Below, piece by piece: positions 33,151 through 41,832 of a stretch of 64,000 bases of DNA. Each line of letters opens with the position of its first letter. Within the stretch, counting starts at the first letter, position 1. The stretch lies in assembly GCA_031426915.1 (NCBI GenBank), contig JASJPB010000013.1, forward strand, positions 1 to 64,000. Direction: 5' to 3'. This DNA comes from Sulfurimicrobium sp031426915. Its GTDB lineage: Bacteria; Pseudomonadota; Gammaproteobacteria; Burkholderiales; Sulfuricellaceae. The position numbers and the translations under genes were made by a program. The notes beneath the pieces are model-generated. The model had not been told where the DNA came from, searched no databases, and worked only from the letters and a program-made list of their open reading frames with translations.

Positions 33151-34455
33151 TTACGAACGCCCCATGCGGTATTCGGCGGAACGGGCGTGCGCCTGCAAGC
33201 CCTCGCCATGAGCCAGCACGGTTGCGATCTTGCCCATGCTTTGCGCCCCGGCGGGGGAAACCATGATCAGGCTGGAGCGCTTCTGGAAGTCGTACACGCC
33301 CAGCGGCGAGGAAAAGCGCGCGGTGCGCGAGGTCGGCAGCACATGGTTGGGACCGGCGCAGTAGTCACCCAGCGACTCGCAGGTCTGGCGTCCCATGAAG
33401 ATGGCGCCGGCGTGCTTGATTTTCGCAGTGAGCGCCACCGGGTCTTCCACCGACAGCTCGAGGTGCTCGGGAGAAATATAGTTGGCGATTTCGGCTGCCT
33501 GGTCCAGGTCCTTGACCGCAATTAGCGCGCCGCGACTTTCCAGCGCGGTGCGAATGATTTCCTGGCGCGGCATCTCGGGCAGCAATTTGGCGATACTGGC
33601 CTGCACCGCATCGATAAAAGTCTCGTCCGTCGCCAGCAGTATGGATTGTGCCAGTTCGTCGTGCTCGGCCTGGGAAAACAGGTCCATTGCGATCCAGTCG
33701 GGGTTGGTCTGGCCGTCGCAGATAATGAGAATTTCCGATGGTCCGGCCACCATGTCGATGCCCACCACGCCGAATACGCGCCTTTTCGCGGCCGCCACAT
33801 AGGCATTGCCGGGACCGACCACCTTGTCGACCTGGGGCACGGTAGCCGTGCCATAAGCCAGCGCGCCCACTGCCTGCGCGCCGCCGATGGTGAAGACCCG
33901 GTCCACGCCGCAGACATGCGCCGCAGCCAATACCAGCTCATTCACCAGGCCGCCCGGCGTGGGCACCACCATGATGAGTTCCTTGACCCCGGCCACCTTG
34001 GCGGGAATGGCATTCATCAGCACCGAGGAGGGATAGGCCGCCTTGCCGCCCGGCACGTAAAGGCCCACGCGGTCCAGCGCCGTAACCTGCTGGCCCAGCA
34101 TGGTGCCGTCCGGCTCGGTATAGCTCCACGAGTGCATCAGCTGCTTCTCGTGGTACACGCGCACCCGTTCCGCAGCCTGCTGCAAGGCCTCGCGCTGATC
34201 CGACGGCAGGTCGTCGAATGCCTGCCTGAGGCGCGCCGCCGACATTTCCAGCTCGGCCATGGAAGCCGCTTCCAGCTTGTCGAAACGGTGCGTGTATTCC
34301 AGCACCGCAGCATCGCCCCGCGTCTTGACGTGGTGCAGAATATCCGCCACCACCTGGTCGATGGATTCGTCCTGCGCGCCCTCAAAGGCGAGCAATTCGT
34401 GCAGACGATCCTGGAAGTCGGGCTGGGCACTGTTGTAGCGTTTGATGTTCAACAT
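33151..34455 (-). CDS. hisD: Histidinol dehydrogenase HisD
   Basis: A 434-residue enzyme with the family's hallmarks: GLYVPGGKAAYPSSVLMNAIPA, GPGNAYVAAAKRRVFG, the zinc and catalytic residues in SQAEHDELAQ and the C-terminal GDYCAGPNHVLPTS. It oxidises histidinol to histidine in two NAD-dependent steps. It is first in the hisD-hisC-hisB run after the DUF433 insertion. Confidence 0.97.
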   Translation of the reverse strand: MLNIKRYNSAQPDFQDRLHELLAFEGAQDESIDQVVADILHHVKTRGDAAVLEYTHRFDKLEAASMAELEMSAARLRQAFDDLPSDQREALQQAAERVRVYHEKQLMHSWSYTEPDGTMLGQQVTALDRVGLYVPGGKAAYPSSVLMNAIPAKVAGVKELIMVVPTPGGLVNELVLAAAHVCGVDRVFTIGGAQAVGALAYGTATVPQVDKVVGPGNAYVAAAKRRVFGVVGIDMVAGPSEILIICDGQTNPDWIAMDLFSQAEHDELAQSILLATDETFIDAVQASIAKLLPEMPRQEIIRTALESRGALIAVKDLDQAAEIANYISPEHLELSVEDPVALTAKIKHAGAIFMGRQTCESLGDYCAGPNHVLPTSRTARFSSPLGVYDFQKRSSLIMVSPAGAQSMGKIATVLAHGEGLQAHARSAEYRMGRS

Positions 34456-34562
34456 GGTCGGTGCGGTTGATTAATGGAAAGCGGGATTATAAACCCAAGC
34501 CGGACAAGCTGAAACCAAAACAGGCTGGGTGGCTTGCACGTCCAGGAGCCAGACCCAAACCC

Positions 34563-34641
34563 AAACCCCCTCCAACTCCCCCTTGTCAGGGGGAGAGCAA
34601 AACCCGCCCCTCCCCTGACAAGGGGAGGTTGGGAGGGGTTT
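34563..34641. repeat. Compound palindromic repeat between hisD and the DUF433 gene
   Basis: Two near-complementary arms of about 32 bases surround a short centre. Each arm holds its own hairpin (CCCCCTTGTCAGGGGG and CCCCTGACAAGGGG). Repeats of this kind, with AACCCCTCCCAACCTCCCC, are scattered in many bacterial genomes. One arm forms the last 18 codons of the DUF433 gene. Confidence 0.8.
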
Positions 34642-34861
34642 GAGCGGCATATCCACAACCATGTTCGCGCTCAGCGGCGAAGGCGAGGCTGGCTCGTATG
34701 TCCGCCTGCTCAAGTTCGGGGTAATCGGCGAGTATTTCCGCTTCGCTCATTCCGGATGCAAGCCACCCCAGCACGTCGTAAACCGTGATGCGCAAGCCGC
34801 GAATACATGGCTTGCCGCCACGTTTGCCCGCTTCGATAGTGATTCGGTCCTGATAGGGCAT
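34586..34861 (-). CDS. DUF433 family protein inserted in the his operon
   Basis: A 91-residue protein with a well-placed AAGGAG before the ATG. Residues 1-66 match DUF433 (KPCIRGLRITVYDVLGWLASGMSEAEILADYPEL) and are close to the island copy at 7066. The last 18 residues (QTPPNLPLSGEGRVLLSP) are encoded by the palindromic repeat and are unlikely to be native. No PIN-like toxin gene is next to it. DUF433 proteins are usually antitoxins or DNA-binding partners. It splits hisG from hisD. Confidence 0.8.
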   Translation of the reverse strand: MPYQDRITIEAGKRGGKPCIRGLRITVYDVLGWLASGMSEAEILADYPELEQADIRASLAFAAEREHGCGYAAQTPPNLPLSGEGRVLLSP

Positions 34862-34909
34862 GGCAAACTCCTTCTTCCGTTTTCCGCAAGTGAAGGCAGG
34901 CTGACTGTG

Positions 34910-35548
34910 CTACTTTTTGAGGCAGGCAGCAAACGTATCCAGCAGCGGCTGTATCCGCGCATGCTTGAGCTTCAGCGCCGCCTGGTTGATGACCAGGCGC
35001 GAACTGATCTGCATGATCTCCTCCACGGCCACCAGGTTGTTGGCCTTGAGCGTGCCGCCGCTGCTTACCAGGTCCACGATGGCATCCGCCAGCCCCACCA
35101 GCGGCGCCAGCTCCATCGAGCCATAGAGTTTGATCAGATCGACGTGCACGCCCTTTCTGGCGAAATGCTCGCGCGCCGTTTGCAGATATTTGCTCGCCAC
35201 GCGCAGGCGCGCGCCCTGCCTGACCGCCCCTTCGTAATCGAAACCCTGCGGCACCGCCACCATCATGCGGCATTTGGCTATCTGCAAGTCCAGCGGTTGA
35301 TACAGGCCCGCGCCGCCATGCTCGTGGAGAACATCCTTGCCGGCGATACCCATGTCGGCGGCGCCGTACTGCACATAGGTCGGCACGTCAGAAGCGCGCA
35401 CGATGATGAGGCGCACGTCATCATGGTTGGTACCGATGATGAGTTTGCGCGAGGTTTCCGGATCGTCCTGCGGCACGATGCCGGCAGCGGCCAGCAGTGG
35501 CGTGGTTTCCTCGAAAATGCGGCCTTTGGAAAGGGCGATGGTAATCAT
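34910..35548 (-). CDS. hisG: ATP phosphoribosyltransferase HisG, short form
   Basis: A 212-residue HisG with ITIALSKGRIFEETTPLLAAAG, the DMGIAGKDVL region and LVSSGGTLKANNLVAVEEI, the PRPP-binding loop. The C-terminal regulatory domain of long HisG is absent. Short forms need HisZ as partner; no hisZ is present in this window. First enzyme of the pathway and target of histidine feedback. It starts two bases after murA. Confidence 0.95.
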   Translation of the reverse strand: MITIALSKGRIFEETTPLLAAAGIVPQDDPETSRKLIIGTNHDDVRLIIVRASDVPTYVQYGAADMGIAGKDVLHEHGGAGLYQPLDLQIAKCRMMVAVPQGFDYEGAVRQGARLRVASKYLQTAREHFARKGVHVDLIKLYGSMELAPLVGLADAIVDLVSSGGTLKANNLVAVEEIMQISSRLVINQAALKLKHARIQPLLDTFAACLKK

Positions 35549-35550
35549 GG

Positions 35551-36807
35551 TTAATGTACTCTTCTGATTCTGGCACCCAACTGGGAAAGTTTTTCTTCAA
35601 TGCATTCGTAGCCGCGGTCGAGGTGGTAAATGCGTTCCACCGTGGTTTCGCCCTGCGCCACCAGACCGGCAATCACCAGCGAGGCTGAGGCTCGCAGGTC
35701 GGTTGCCATGACCGTGGCGCCGCTCAGTTCCAACACGCCGCGCACGATGGCAGTATTGCCTTCCACTTCGATATTGGCACCCAGGCGACGCAATTCCTGT
35801 ACGTGCATGAAGCGGTTTTCGAAAATGGTTTCGGTCATGGTCGCCGCGCCCTGGGCGACCGTGTTCAGCGTCATGAACTGCGCCTGCATGTCGGTGGGAA
35901 ACGCAGGGTAAGGTGCAGTGCGAATATTCACCGACTTGATCGGGTTGTGCATTTCCAGGCTCACCCAGTCGTCGCCCAACTCTATTGTCGCGCCGGATTC
36001 GCGCAGCTTGTCGAGCACGGCATCGAAAATATCAGGGCGCACATTTTTCAGTTTCACCTTGCCCTGGGTGGCGGCAGCGGCCACCAGGAAAGTGCCGGCC
36101 TCGATCCGGTCGGGCATGACGCTGTAGGCTGCGCCGTGCAGATGCTCTACACCGTGAACGGTGATGATATCGCTTCCTGCGCCTTCAATCTGTGCACCCA
36201 TAGCCTTGAGACATTCAGCCAGATCCACCACCTCCGGCTCGCGCGCCGCGTTTTCCAGCACCGTGACCCCATCAGCCAGCGCCGCCGCCATCATCAGGTT
36301 CTCGGTGCCGGTCACCGTCACCATGTCCATGAAAATGCGCGCGCCCTTGAGCCGCTTCGCGGTCGCATTGATATAGCCGTGTTCGATGGAAATTTGCGCG
36401 CCCATCGCTTCCAGCCCCTTGATGTGCAAATCCACCGGACGCGAACCGATGGCGCAACCGCCGGGGAGCGATACCCGCGCCTGTCCGAAGCGCGCCAGCA
36501 GCGGCCCCAGCACCAGGATCGAGGCGCGCATGGTCTTTACCAGCTCATAGGGCGCCAGGGGGTTATTGATATTGCGCGCATCCAGCTCCACCCCGAGCTT
36601 GTCGTCCACCGAGACCGCCATGCCCATCTGTACCAGCAGGCCGATCATGGTGGTAATGTCGTGCAGGTGCGGCACATTGCTCACCAGCAGGGTGCCGCTT
36701 TCGGCCAGAAGCCCCGCGCAAAGAATCGGCAGGGATGCGTTCTTGGCCCCGGAAATACGGACTTTGCCCCTGAGGGGCACGCCGCCCTGAATAACCAGCT
36801 TATCCAT
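35551..36807 (-). CDS. murA: UDP-N-acetylglucosamine 1-carboxyvinyltransferase MurA
   Basis: A 418-residue EPSP-synthase-like enzyme. The active-site Cys lies in LPGGCAIGSRPVDLH (fosfomycin target). Other signatures are KVRISGAKNASLPIL at the N-terminus and FPTDMQAQFMTLNTVAQG. First committed step of peptidoglycan synthesis. It lies between grxD and hisG as in many betaproteobacteria, and is likely co-transcribed with the his genes. Confidence 0.97.
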   Translation of the reverse strand: MDKLVIQGGVPLRGKVRISGAKNASLPILCAGLLAESGTLLVSNVPHLHDITTMIGLLVQMGMAVSVDDKLGVELDARNINNPLAPYELVKTMRASILVLGPLLARFGQARVSLPGGCAIGSRPVDLHIKGLEAMGAQISIEHGYINATAKRLKGARIFMDMVTVTGTENLMMAAALADGVTVLENAAREPEVVDLAECLKAMGAQIEGAGSDIITVHGVEHLHGAAYSVMPDRIEAGTFLVAAAATQGKVKLKNVRPDIFDAVLDKLRESGATIELGDDWVSLEMHNPIKSVNIRTAPYPAFPTDMQAQFMTLNTVAQGAATMTETIFENRFMHVQELRRLGANIEVEGNTAIVRGVLELSGATVMATDLRASASLVIAGLVAQGETTVERIYHLDRGYECIEEKLSQLGARIRRVH

Positions 36808-36811
36808 TCAC

Positions 36812-37135
36812 TCAGGCCTGCTTCAGGTTCGTCAACAGTTGTTGCAACTCGCCTTTTTCATACATTTCCTTGGAAATATCCGCGCCGCCGATCAGCTCGC
36901 CGTTGATGTAAATCTGCGGGAAGGTCGGCCAGCTGGCGTAATACTTGAGATTCTCGAAAATCTCGGGGTCCTGAAGCACGTTCACGGCAAAAAACTCGGT
37001 GCCGCAGGCGCGCAATACCTGTGCAGCCGTGTTGGAAAAACCGCATTGCGGAAACTGGGGCGTGCCCTTCATGAACAACACCACCGGGTGCTCGGTCACA
37101 ATCTGCTTGATACGATCCAAAGTATTCTGATCCAT
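36812..37135 (-). CDS. grxD: Monothiol glutaredoxin GrxD
   Basis: A 107-residue protein from ATG 37135. The CGFS active site lies in FPQCGFSNTAAQVL, with the cis-Pro WPTFPQIYINGELIGG and a C-terminal GADI. CGFS glutaredoxins carry Fe-S clusters bridged with glutathione and work with BolA proteins; a bolA-like gene is 30 bases upstream. It is followed by murA after four bases. Confidence 0.95.
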   Translation of the reverse strand: MDQNTLDRIKQIVTEHPVVLFMKGTPQFPQCGFSNTAAQVLRACGTEFFAVNVLQDPEIFENLKYYASWPTFPQIYINGELIGGADISKEMYEKGELQQLLTNLKQA

Positions 37136-37165
37136 GATATTTCCTTGCTTGTAATCCCCCACCGA

Positions 37166-37414
37166 TCAGACGCCTGAATTTTTGCGCCATTCCTCGGGGG
37201 TTAAAGTTTTAAATGACAGCGCGTGAATTTCTCCACCCATGCGGTGCCCGAGCGCCTTGTAAACCAGCTGGTGCTGCTGCACCATGCTCTTGCCGACGAA
37301 CTCGGCACTGACGATGACGGCCTCGAAATGCTGGCCGTCGTCTCCCAGCACCTCGATATGGTCACACTTCAGTCCATTTTCAATATGGCCCCTGATTTCT
37401 TCCTTGGTAATCAT
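37166..37414 (-). CDS. ibaG: BolA-family protein (IbaG-like)
   Basis: An 82-residue BolA protein with VIVSAEFVGKSMVQQHQLVYKALG and GGEIHALSFKTLTPEEW. The FVGKS variant and size point to the IbaG/YrbA branch. BolA proteins pair with CGFS glutaredoxins on Fe-S clusters, and grxD is the next gene. Its ATG directly abuts the stop of the ABC permease gene. Confidence 0.9.
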   Translation of the reverse strand: MITKEEIRGHIENGLKCDHIEVLGDDGQHFEAVIVSAEFVGKSMVQQHQLVYKALGHRMGGEIHALSFKTLTPEEWRKNSGV

Positions 37415-38170
37415 TTATTTCCTCAATTTGTAACCGCTCTTGAGCAAAAGCAAAGTTGCCAATGATAATGCCAAAAAGCAGGCGGCGACAATCGACAAAC
37501 CCAATCCGGGCGCGACATCCGATACGCCGAAGAAGCCATAGCGGAAGCCGTCGATCAGGTAGAAGAACGGGTTGAAGCGCGACACGGCCTGCCACAAGGG
37601 CGGCAGGGAATGGATGGAATAGAACACGCCGGAGAGGAAAGTCAGCGGTACGATAATAAAATTCTGCACCGCCGCCATCTGGTCGTAACCGTCGGCCCAC
37701 AGCGATGAAACAATCCCCGCCGCTCCCAGCGTGGCACAACCGAGCAGTGCAAAAGCCATCATCCACAGCGGATGAACGAGCGGAATGGCGCTGAACCACA
37801 AACCGGCCAGACCCACGCCCAGCCCCACCGCCACCCCGCGCACCACCGATGCCGCCACGTAGGCGGCAAAAAATTCCCAGTAAGCCAGCGGCGCCAGCAG
37901 GATGAAGGCGATACTGCCGTTCATTTTGGACTGAATCAGGCTGGATGAACTGTTGGCGAAAGCGTTTTGCAGCATTGCCATCATCACCAGACCGGGAATC
38001 AGGAAAGCCGCATAGGAAATGCCCGGGTACACCTGAACATGCCCTTCCAGTACATGAGAAAAGATCAGCAGATAAAGCAGGGTGGTGACCAGCGGCGAGA
38101 GGATGGTTTGCAGCGAAACTTTCCAGAAACGCAGGACTTCCTTGTAAAACAGAGTGTAAAGGCCGGTCAT
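37415..38170 (-). CDS. ABC-2 type permease
   Basis: A 251-residue membrane protein with six helices and the ABC-2 signature region (VQNFIIVPLTFLSGVFYSIHSLPPLWQ). It starts four bases inside the ATPase gene and forms one exporter with it. In many betaproteobacteria a pair like this (YadH/YadG-like) lies between mla and bolA. The substrate is unknown. Confidence 0.9.
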   Translation of the reverse strand: MTGLYTLFYKEVLRFWKVSLQTILSPLVTTLLYLLIFSHVLEGHVQVYPGISYAAFLIPGLVMMAMLQNAFANSSSSLIQSKMNGSIAFILLAPLAYWEFFAAYVAASVVRGVAVGLGVGLAGLWFSAIPLVHPLWMMAFALLGCATLGAAGIVSSLWADGYDQMAAVQNFIIVPLTFLSGVFYSIHSLPPLWQAVSRFNPFFYLIDGFRYGFFGVSDVAPGLGLSIVAACFLALSLATLLLLKSGYKLRK

Positions 38171-39063
38171 GATTGGACTATTTTAAGAAATACATCTTCC
38201 AGATCGGGCTTGCTGACGCTCATGTCTTCAAGCGTTGTCCCCGCTTCACGCAAGGTGCGCAGCACAGTTTCGAGCTCAGAGAGATGATTCAGGGCAAGCT
38301 TAAAGACCGCCCCTTCCTGCGCGCTCAACAAGGGATGCAAACCTTCCGGCAAGCGCACCGGATCGAGCCGGAGGCACACCTGGATCGAAACATAACGGTT
38401 GAGCAGATTGGCGGTGCTATCCAGCGCCACGATCCCGCCCTGCTTCAGCATCGCGACGCGACTGCACAGGGCTTCCGCCTCCTCCAGATAATGGGTAGTC
38501 AATACGATGGTATGGCCCTGCCGGTTGAGATCGCGAATAAACGCCCACAAGTTCTGGCGCAACTCCACGTCCACCCCGGCGGTGGGTTCGTCCAGCACGA
38601 TCACCGGTGGCTTGTGCACTAGGGCCTGAGCCACCAGCACGCGCCGCTTCATGCCCCCGGAAAGGTTACGCACCGGGGCATCCGCCTTGTCGCTCAAGCC
38701 CAGCTTATGCAACAGTTCGTCGATCCAGACATCGTTGCGACGGATACCGAAATAACCTGACTGGAAGCACAGCATTTCGCGCACGGTGAAGAACGCATCG
38801 TAAACCAGTTCCTGCGGCACGACGCCGATGGAACGCCGCGCCTGGCGATAGTTAGCCCTCACGTCGTGGCCCATCACTTTAAGCTGTCCGCTGTCGGCCC
38901 GCGCCAATCCCGCCAGGATGTTGATCAGGGTGGATTTGCCCGCGCCGTTGGGGCCGAGCAGCGCGAAAAACTCGCCCTGCTTGACGTCCAGATCCACGCC
39001 GCACAGCGCGTGAACGCTGCCGAAGCGTTTGTGTAGCTGGCGAATTTCGATTGCGGGGATCAT
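38167..39063 (-). CDS. ABC transporter ATP-binding protein (YadG-like)
   Basis: A 298-residue ATPase with Walker A GPNGAGKSTL, Q-loop, signature LSGGMKRR and Walker B VIVLDEPTAGVD, followed by a C-terminal DUF4162-like region. It is paired with the ABC-2 permease by overlap. It is 15 bases downstream of the mlaB-like gene, so probably in the same transcript. Confidence 0.93.
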   Translation of the reverse strand: MIPAIEIRQLHKRFGSVHALCGVDLDVKQGEFFALLGPNGAGKSTLINILAGLARADSGQLKVMGHDVRANYRQARRSIGVVPQELVYDAFFTVREMLCFQSGYFGIRRNDVWIDELLHKLGLSDKADAPVRNLSGGMKRRVLVAQALVHKPPVIVLDEPTAGVDVELRQNLWAFIRDLNRQGHTIVLTTHYLEEAEALCSRVAMLKQGGIVALDSTANLLNRYVSIQVCLRLDPVRLPEGLHPLLSAQEGAVFKLALNHLSELETVLRTLREAGTTLEDMSVSKPDLEDVFLKIVQS

Positions 39064-39078
39064 GAAGAAACGCTGCGA

Positions 39079-39366
39079 CTATGCAGCAGGAAGGAGTTCT
39101 TCTACGCCGTAAACCTTCACTAGGCACTGCAAATTGTCGGACAGATGTTGAATTCGCAACTGATGATGGCCACGCTGGGCAGCCTGACGCACCCATTCCA
39201 GCAACAAGCTGACCGCTGCCGAATCGACCTCTTCCACGCCGGAAAAATCCAGATCCCAGTCGCCTTCCTGAGCGAACAAGGCTTCGCTCTCACGCAACGT
39301 TTCATTAACCGTGGCGATAGTCAGCGGACCGCTGAAATGGAAAGTTTTGCCCTCCTGCTCGATCAT
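39079..39366 (-). CDS. mlaB: STAS-domain protein MlaB
   Basis: A 95-residue STAS protein: FSGPLTIATVNETL, then DWDLDFSGVEEVDSAAVSLLLEW, with the conserved D-S-A around residue 50. MlaB binds the MlaF ATPase and stabilises the MlaFEDB complex. It overlaps the mlaC stop by four bases. Confidence 0.88.
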   Translation of the reverse strand: MIEQEGKTFHFSGPLTIATVNETLRESEALFAQEGDWDLDFSGVEEVDSAAVSLLLEWVRQAAQRGHHQLRIQHLSDNLQCLVKVYGVEELLPAA

Positions 39367-40007
39367 TTTTTCTTGGCCGGAGCGGATTTTTCGCTGCCGT
39401 TAGCTTCCTTATTGTTCTTGTCGGCGAGCGTTTTGATCAGGCCGTCGAGGCCCTTGCTCTGGATTTCCGAGCTGAATGAGCTGCGGTAGTTGGTCACCAG
39501 ACTGACGCTATCCACCGCCACGTCATACACCTTCCAGCCGTTAGCGGTTTTTTCCAGGCTGTAATCGATCGGGATTGGCTGCCCGCCGGGCTGATTGATC
39601 ACGGTTTTCACCGTCACGTCGCTATCTGTCGGCTGCAGCTTGAGCGGCCGGTAATCTACAGTCTGGTCGCGGTAAGAAGACAGGGAGTTGGAGTAGGTGC
39701 GCACCAGCAAGGTGCGAAACTCGTTGCTCAGCGCCTTTTGTTGCGCCGGCGTGGCCTTGGGCCAGTGGCGCCCCACCGCCAGCATCGCCATGCGGTTGAA
39801 ATCGAAGTGGGGCAATACTTTGGCTTCCACCAGATCAAGCACCTTTTTCGTGTTGCCGGACTGGATATCCTTGTCCTGCTTGACGATGGCCAGCACGTCC
39901 TGGGACGTATTTTTCACCAGGACATCGGGGGCCACTTCCGCTGCGCGGACCGAAAAAACCACCAACAGTGCGCCAGCAAGCAGCGCGGCAAGAATCTTGC
40001 GCATCAT
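39363..40007 (-). CDS. mlaC: Periplasmic phospholipid-binding protein MlaC
   Basis: A 214-residue protein with a signal peptide (ILAALLAGALLVVFSVRA) and the MlaC/Ttg2D domain: VEAKVLPHFDFNRMAMLAVGRHW, FRTLLVRTYSNSLSSY and NGWKVYDVAVDSVSLVTNYR. It shuttles phospholipids between the MlaFEDB complex and the outer membrane. Coupled by overlap to the TolC-like gene before it and mlaB after it. The Lys-rich tail is unremarkable. Confidence 0.93.
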   Translation of the reverse strand: MMRKILAALLAGALLVVFSVRAAEVAPDVLVKNTSQDVLAIVKQDKDIQSGNTKKVLDLVEAKVLPHFDFNRMAMLAVGRHWPKATPAQQKALSNEFRTLLVRTYSNSLSSYRDQTVDYRPLKLQPTDSDVTVKTVINQPGGQPIPIDYSLEKTANGWKVYDVAVDSVSLVTNYRSSFSSEIQSKGLDGLIKTLADKNNKEANGSEKSAPAKKK

Positions 40008-41362
40008 TTGTAATCTCCCGTCACTGTGGCCATCTGGGCCACATACATGTTGTAATCGTTCACGGTCAGCAGGTATTCGGCCTGGGTCGTGGCATAAGTT
40101 TTCAGGGCTTCACCCACCCGGTCGGTGCGTTCCAGCCCGGCATTGAAATCGGCATAAGAAGCCACCATCCAGCGCCGCGCCGCGGCAGCGCCCGTTGCCA
40201 GATCCTGCTGTGCCTTGTAATAAGCCTGCATCCGGATATAGGTTTCCGCCACCTCGAACGGGATACCCGCAAGGGCAAAACGATTTTTGGCCAGCAGCGC
40301 ATCCAGCTCCGCCTGGGCCTGGGCTACCCGTGCCGGAACAACATCGAACGCCACATCCCATTTCACCCCTACCACAGGGGTCAGACCAGCGTGATTAAAG
40401 GGATCGTAAAGATACGGATTGTCCAGACTGTCGCGCCGCGAAGCGTAGGCAAAACTGCCCACCACCCCGGCGTAAACATTCGGATACATTTCTGCCTTCT
40501 TGGCTGCCACCAGCGCGCGCCGCGAGCTCAGGCCAGCTTCCAGTTGCGCCAACTCAGGGCGGCCTGATGCTGCTCTACCCTGATAATCAGCAAGCTTGGC
40601 CGCTGGCAGCGCAACCGGTCTCAGCACTTCGTCGGAGACTTCCAGCTTGCCATCCAGCCCCACTCCCGTGAGCACTTTCAGGCCATTCAAGCTGATCGTT
40701 TCCACCGCCTCGGCCTGTGCCAGGTATTTGCTCAACAAGCCATGCTTGGCCTGCAACTCGTAAAGGTCGGATTGTTTGGCCTGGCCGTTGTCCGCCTTGA
40801 GCCATTTTTCCACCTGCTGGACTGAACCGTTCACCTTGGACAACACGTCTTCAAGCATGCGCCGTGTATCCCGTGCCGTGAGATAGCCGTAATAGGCACG
40901 GCTCACGTCCAGCGCGGTATTGCCGCGCTGGAGCCGGACATCCTGGCGTTTCACGTCGATATTGCCGCGCGCGGCATCGGTGTAACGCTCAATCTTGCCG
41001 AAGGTGTAGAGCGGCTTGACGATGGAGAATTGCAGCGAAGTCCAGTCGGACAGGCCTTTCCAGTCGTAGGCATCGTTGCGTGGCGTGGTGCCGGACATGG
41101 CCCCACCCTGATAGAAGCCGCCTTCGACCTTGGGCGCCAGACCGACAAACAGGTTGGCATCGAGGCGTAGGCCGTTATTTCCCTGGGCCTCTTCCAGCAA
41201 GGCTCGCGCCTGCTCCACCAGTTGTTCCCGCTCCTGAATGCGAGGATCCGCGGCCAGGCTCATGTCGATTGCCTGCGTCAGGTCAACCGTCTGCGCCCAG
41301 CCCGATGCGCCCGAAAAAATCGTGCAGGCGCCGAGCGCCGCCGTCAGCCATTTCTTGTTCAT
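40004..41362 (-). CDS. TolC-family outer-membrane protein within the mla operon
   Basis: A 452-residue protein with a signal peptide ending at GWA-QT and two OEP repeats rich in long helices (DARIQEREQLVEQARALLEEA; GRPELAQLEAGLSSRRALVAA). This is the outer-membrane factor family. It lies between mlaD and mlaC with four-base overlaps on both sides, so it belongs to the operon. The classical E. coli mla operon has no such gene; a role in lipid transport is possible but inferred. No HlyD-type partner is adjacent. Confidence 0.85.
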   Translation of the reverse strand: MNKKWLTAALGACTIFSGASGWAQTVDLTQAIDMSLAADPRIQEREQLVEQARALLEEAQGNNGLRLDANLFVGLAPKVEGGFYQGGAMSGTTPRNDAYDWKGLSDWTSLQFSIVKPLYTFGKIERYTDAARGNIDVKRQDVRLQRGNTALDVSRAYYGYLTARDTRRMLEDVLSKVNGSVQQVEKWLKADNGQAKQSDLYELQAKHGLLSKYLAQAEAVETISLNGLKVLTGVGLDGKLEVSDEVLRPVALPAAKLADYQGRAASGRPELAQLEAGLSSRRALVAAKKAEMYPNVYAGVVGSFAYASRRDSLDNPYLYDPFNHAGLTPVVGVKWDVAFDVVPARVAQAQAELDALLAKNRFALAGIPFEVAETYIRMQAYYKAQQDLATGAAAARRWMVASYADFNAGLERTDRVGEALKTYATTQAEYLLTVNDYNMYVAQMATVTGDYK

Positions 41363-41832
41363 TTGTTCTCTCCGCCGTCAGAAGCCTTGTTGTAGAGAAA
41401 CTGCCCAATCAGTCTTTCCAGCACCACCGCCGATTGAGTAATTTTAATTTTATCCCCCTCCTTCAATTGAGCGCTATCTCCTCCGGTTTCAAGAGCAACG
41501 TACTGTTCCCCCAACAGACCGGAAGTCATGATGCTGGCCGAAGTATCCCTGGAAAAAGAATACTGCCTGTCCAGTTTGAGTGTCACCTTGGCTTCATGGT
41601 TCTGCCCGTCGAACCTGATTTCCGTTACCCGACCCACCACCACCCCGGCACTCTTCACCGCCGCCCGCGCCTTGAGACCGCCGATATTGCTGAAATTGGC
41701 GGTCACGGCATAACTCTCCGACATGTTCACACTGGAAAGGTTGCCGACCTTGAGCGCCAGCACCAGCAGGGCGCCCAGCCCCATCACCACGAACAGCCCG
41801 ACCCACAAATCTATGGTGGTGCGCTCCATCAA
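41359..41832 (-). CDS. mlaD: Phospholipid ABC transporter substrate-binding protein MlaD
   Basis: A 157-residue MCE-domain protein. One N-terminal membrane helix (LWVGLFVVMGLGALLVLALKVG) is followed by the MCE domain (YAVTANFSNIGGLKARAAVKSAGVVVGRVTEI) and a Leu-rich tail typical of the hexameric MlaD. It overlaps mlaE and the TolC-like gene. Confidence 0.95.
   Translation of the reverse strand: MMERTTIDLWVGLFVVMGLGALLVLALKVGNLSSVNMSESYAVTANFSNIGGLKARAAVKSAGVVVGRVTEIRFDGQNHEAKVTLKLDRQYSFSRDTSASIMTSGLLGEQYVALETGGDSAQLKEGDKIKITQSAVVLERLIGQFLYNKASDGGENK

Noticed and set aside
35549..35600. Histidine attenuator leader before hisG
   Set aside because: hisG starts two bases after murA, leaving no room for a leader peptide, and no run of His codons was seen.
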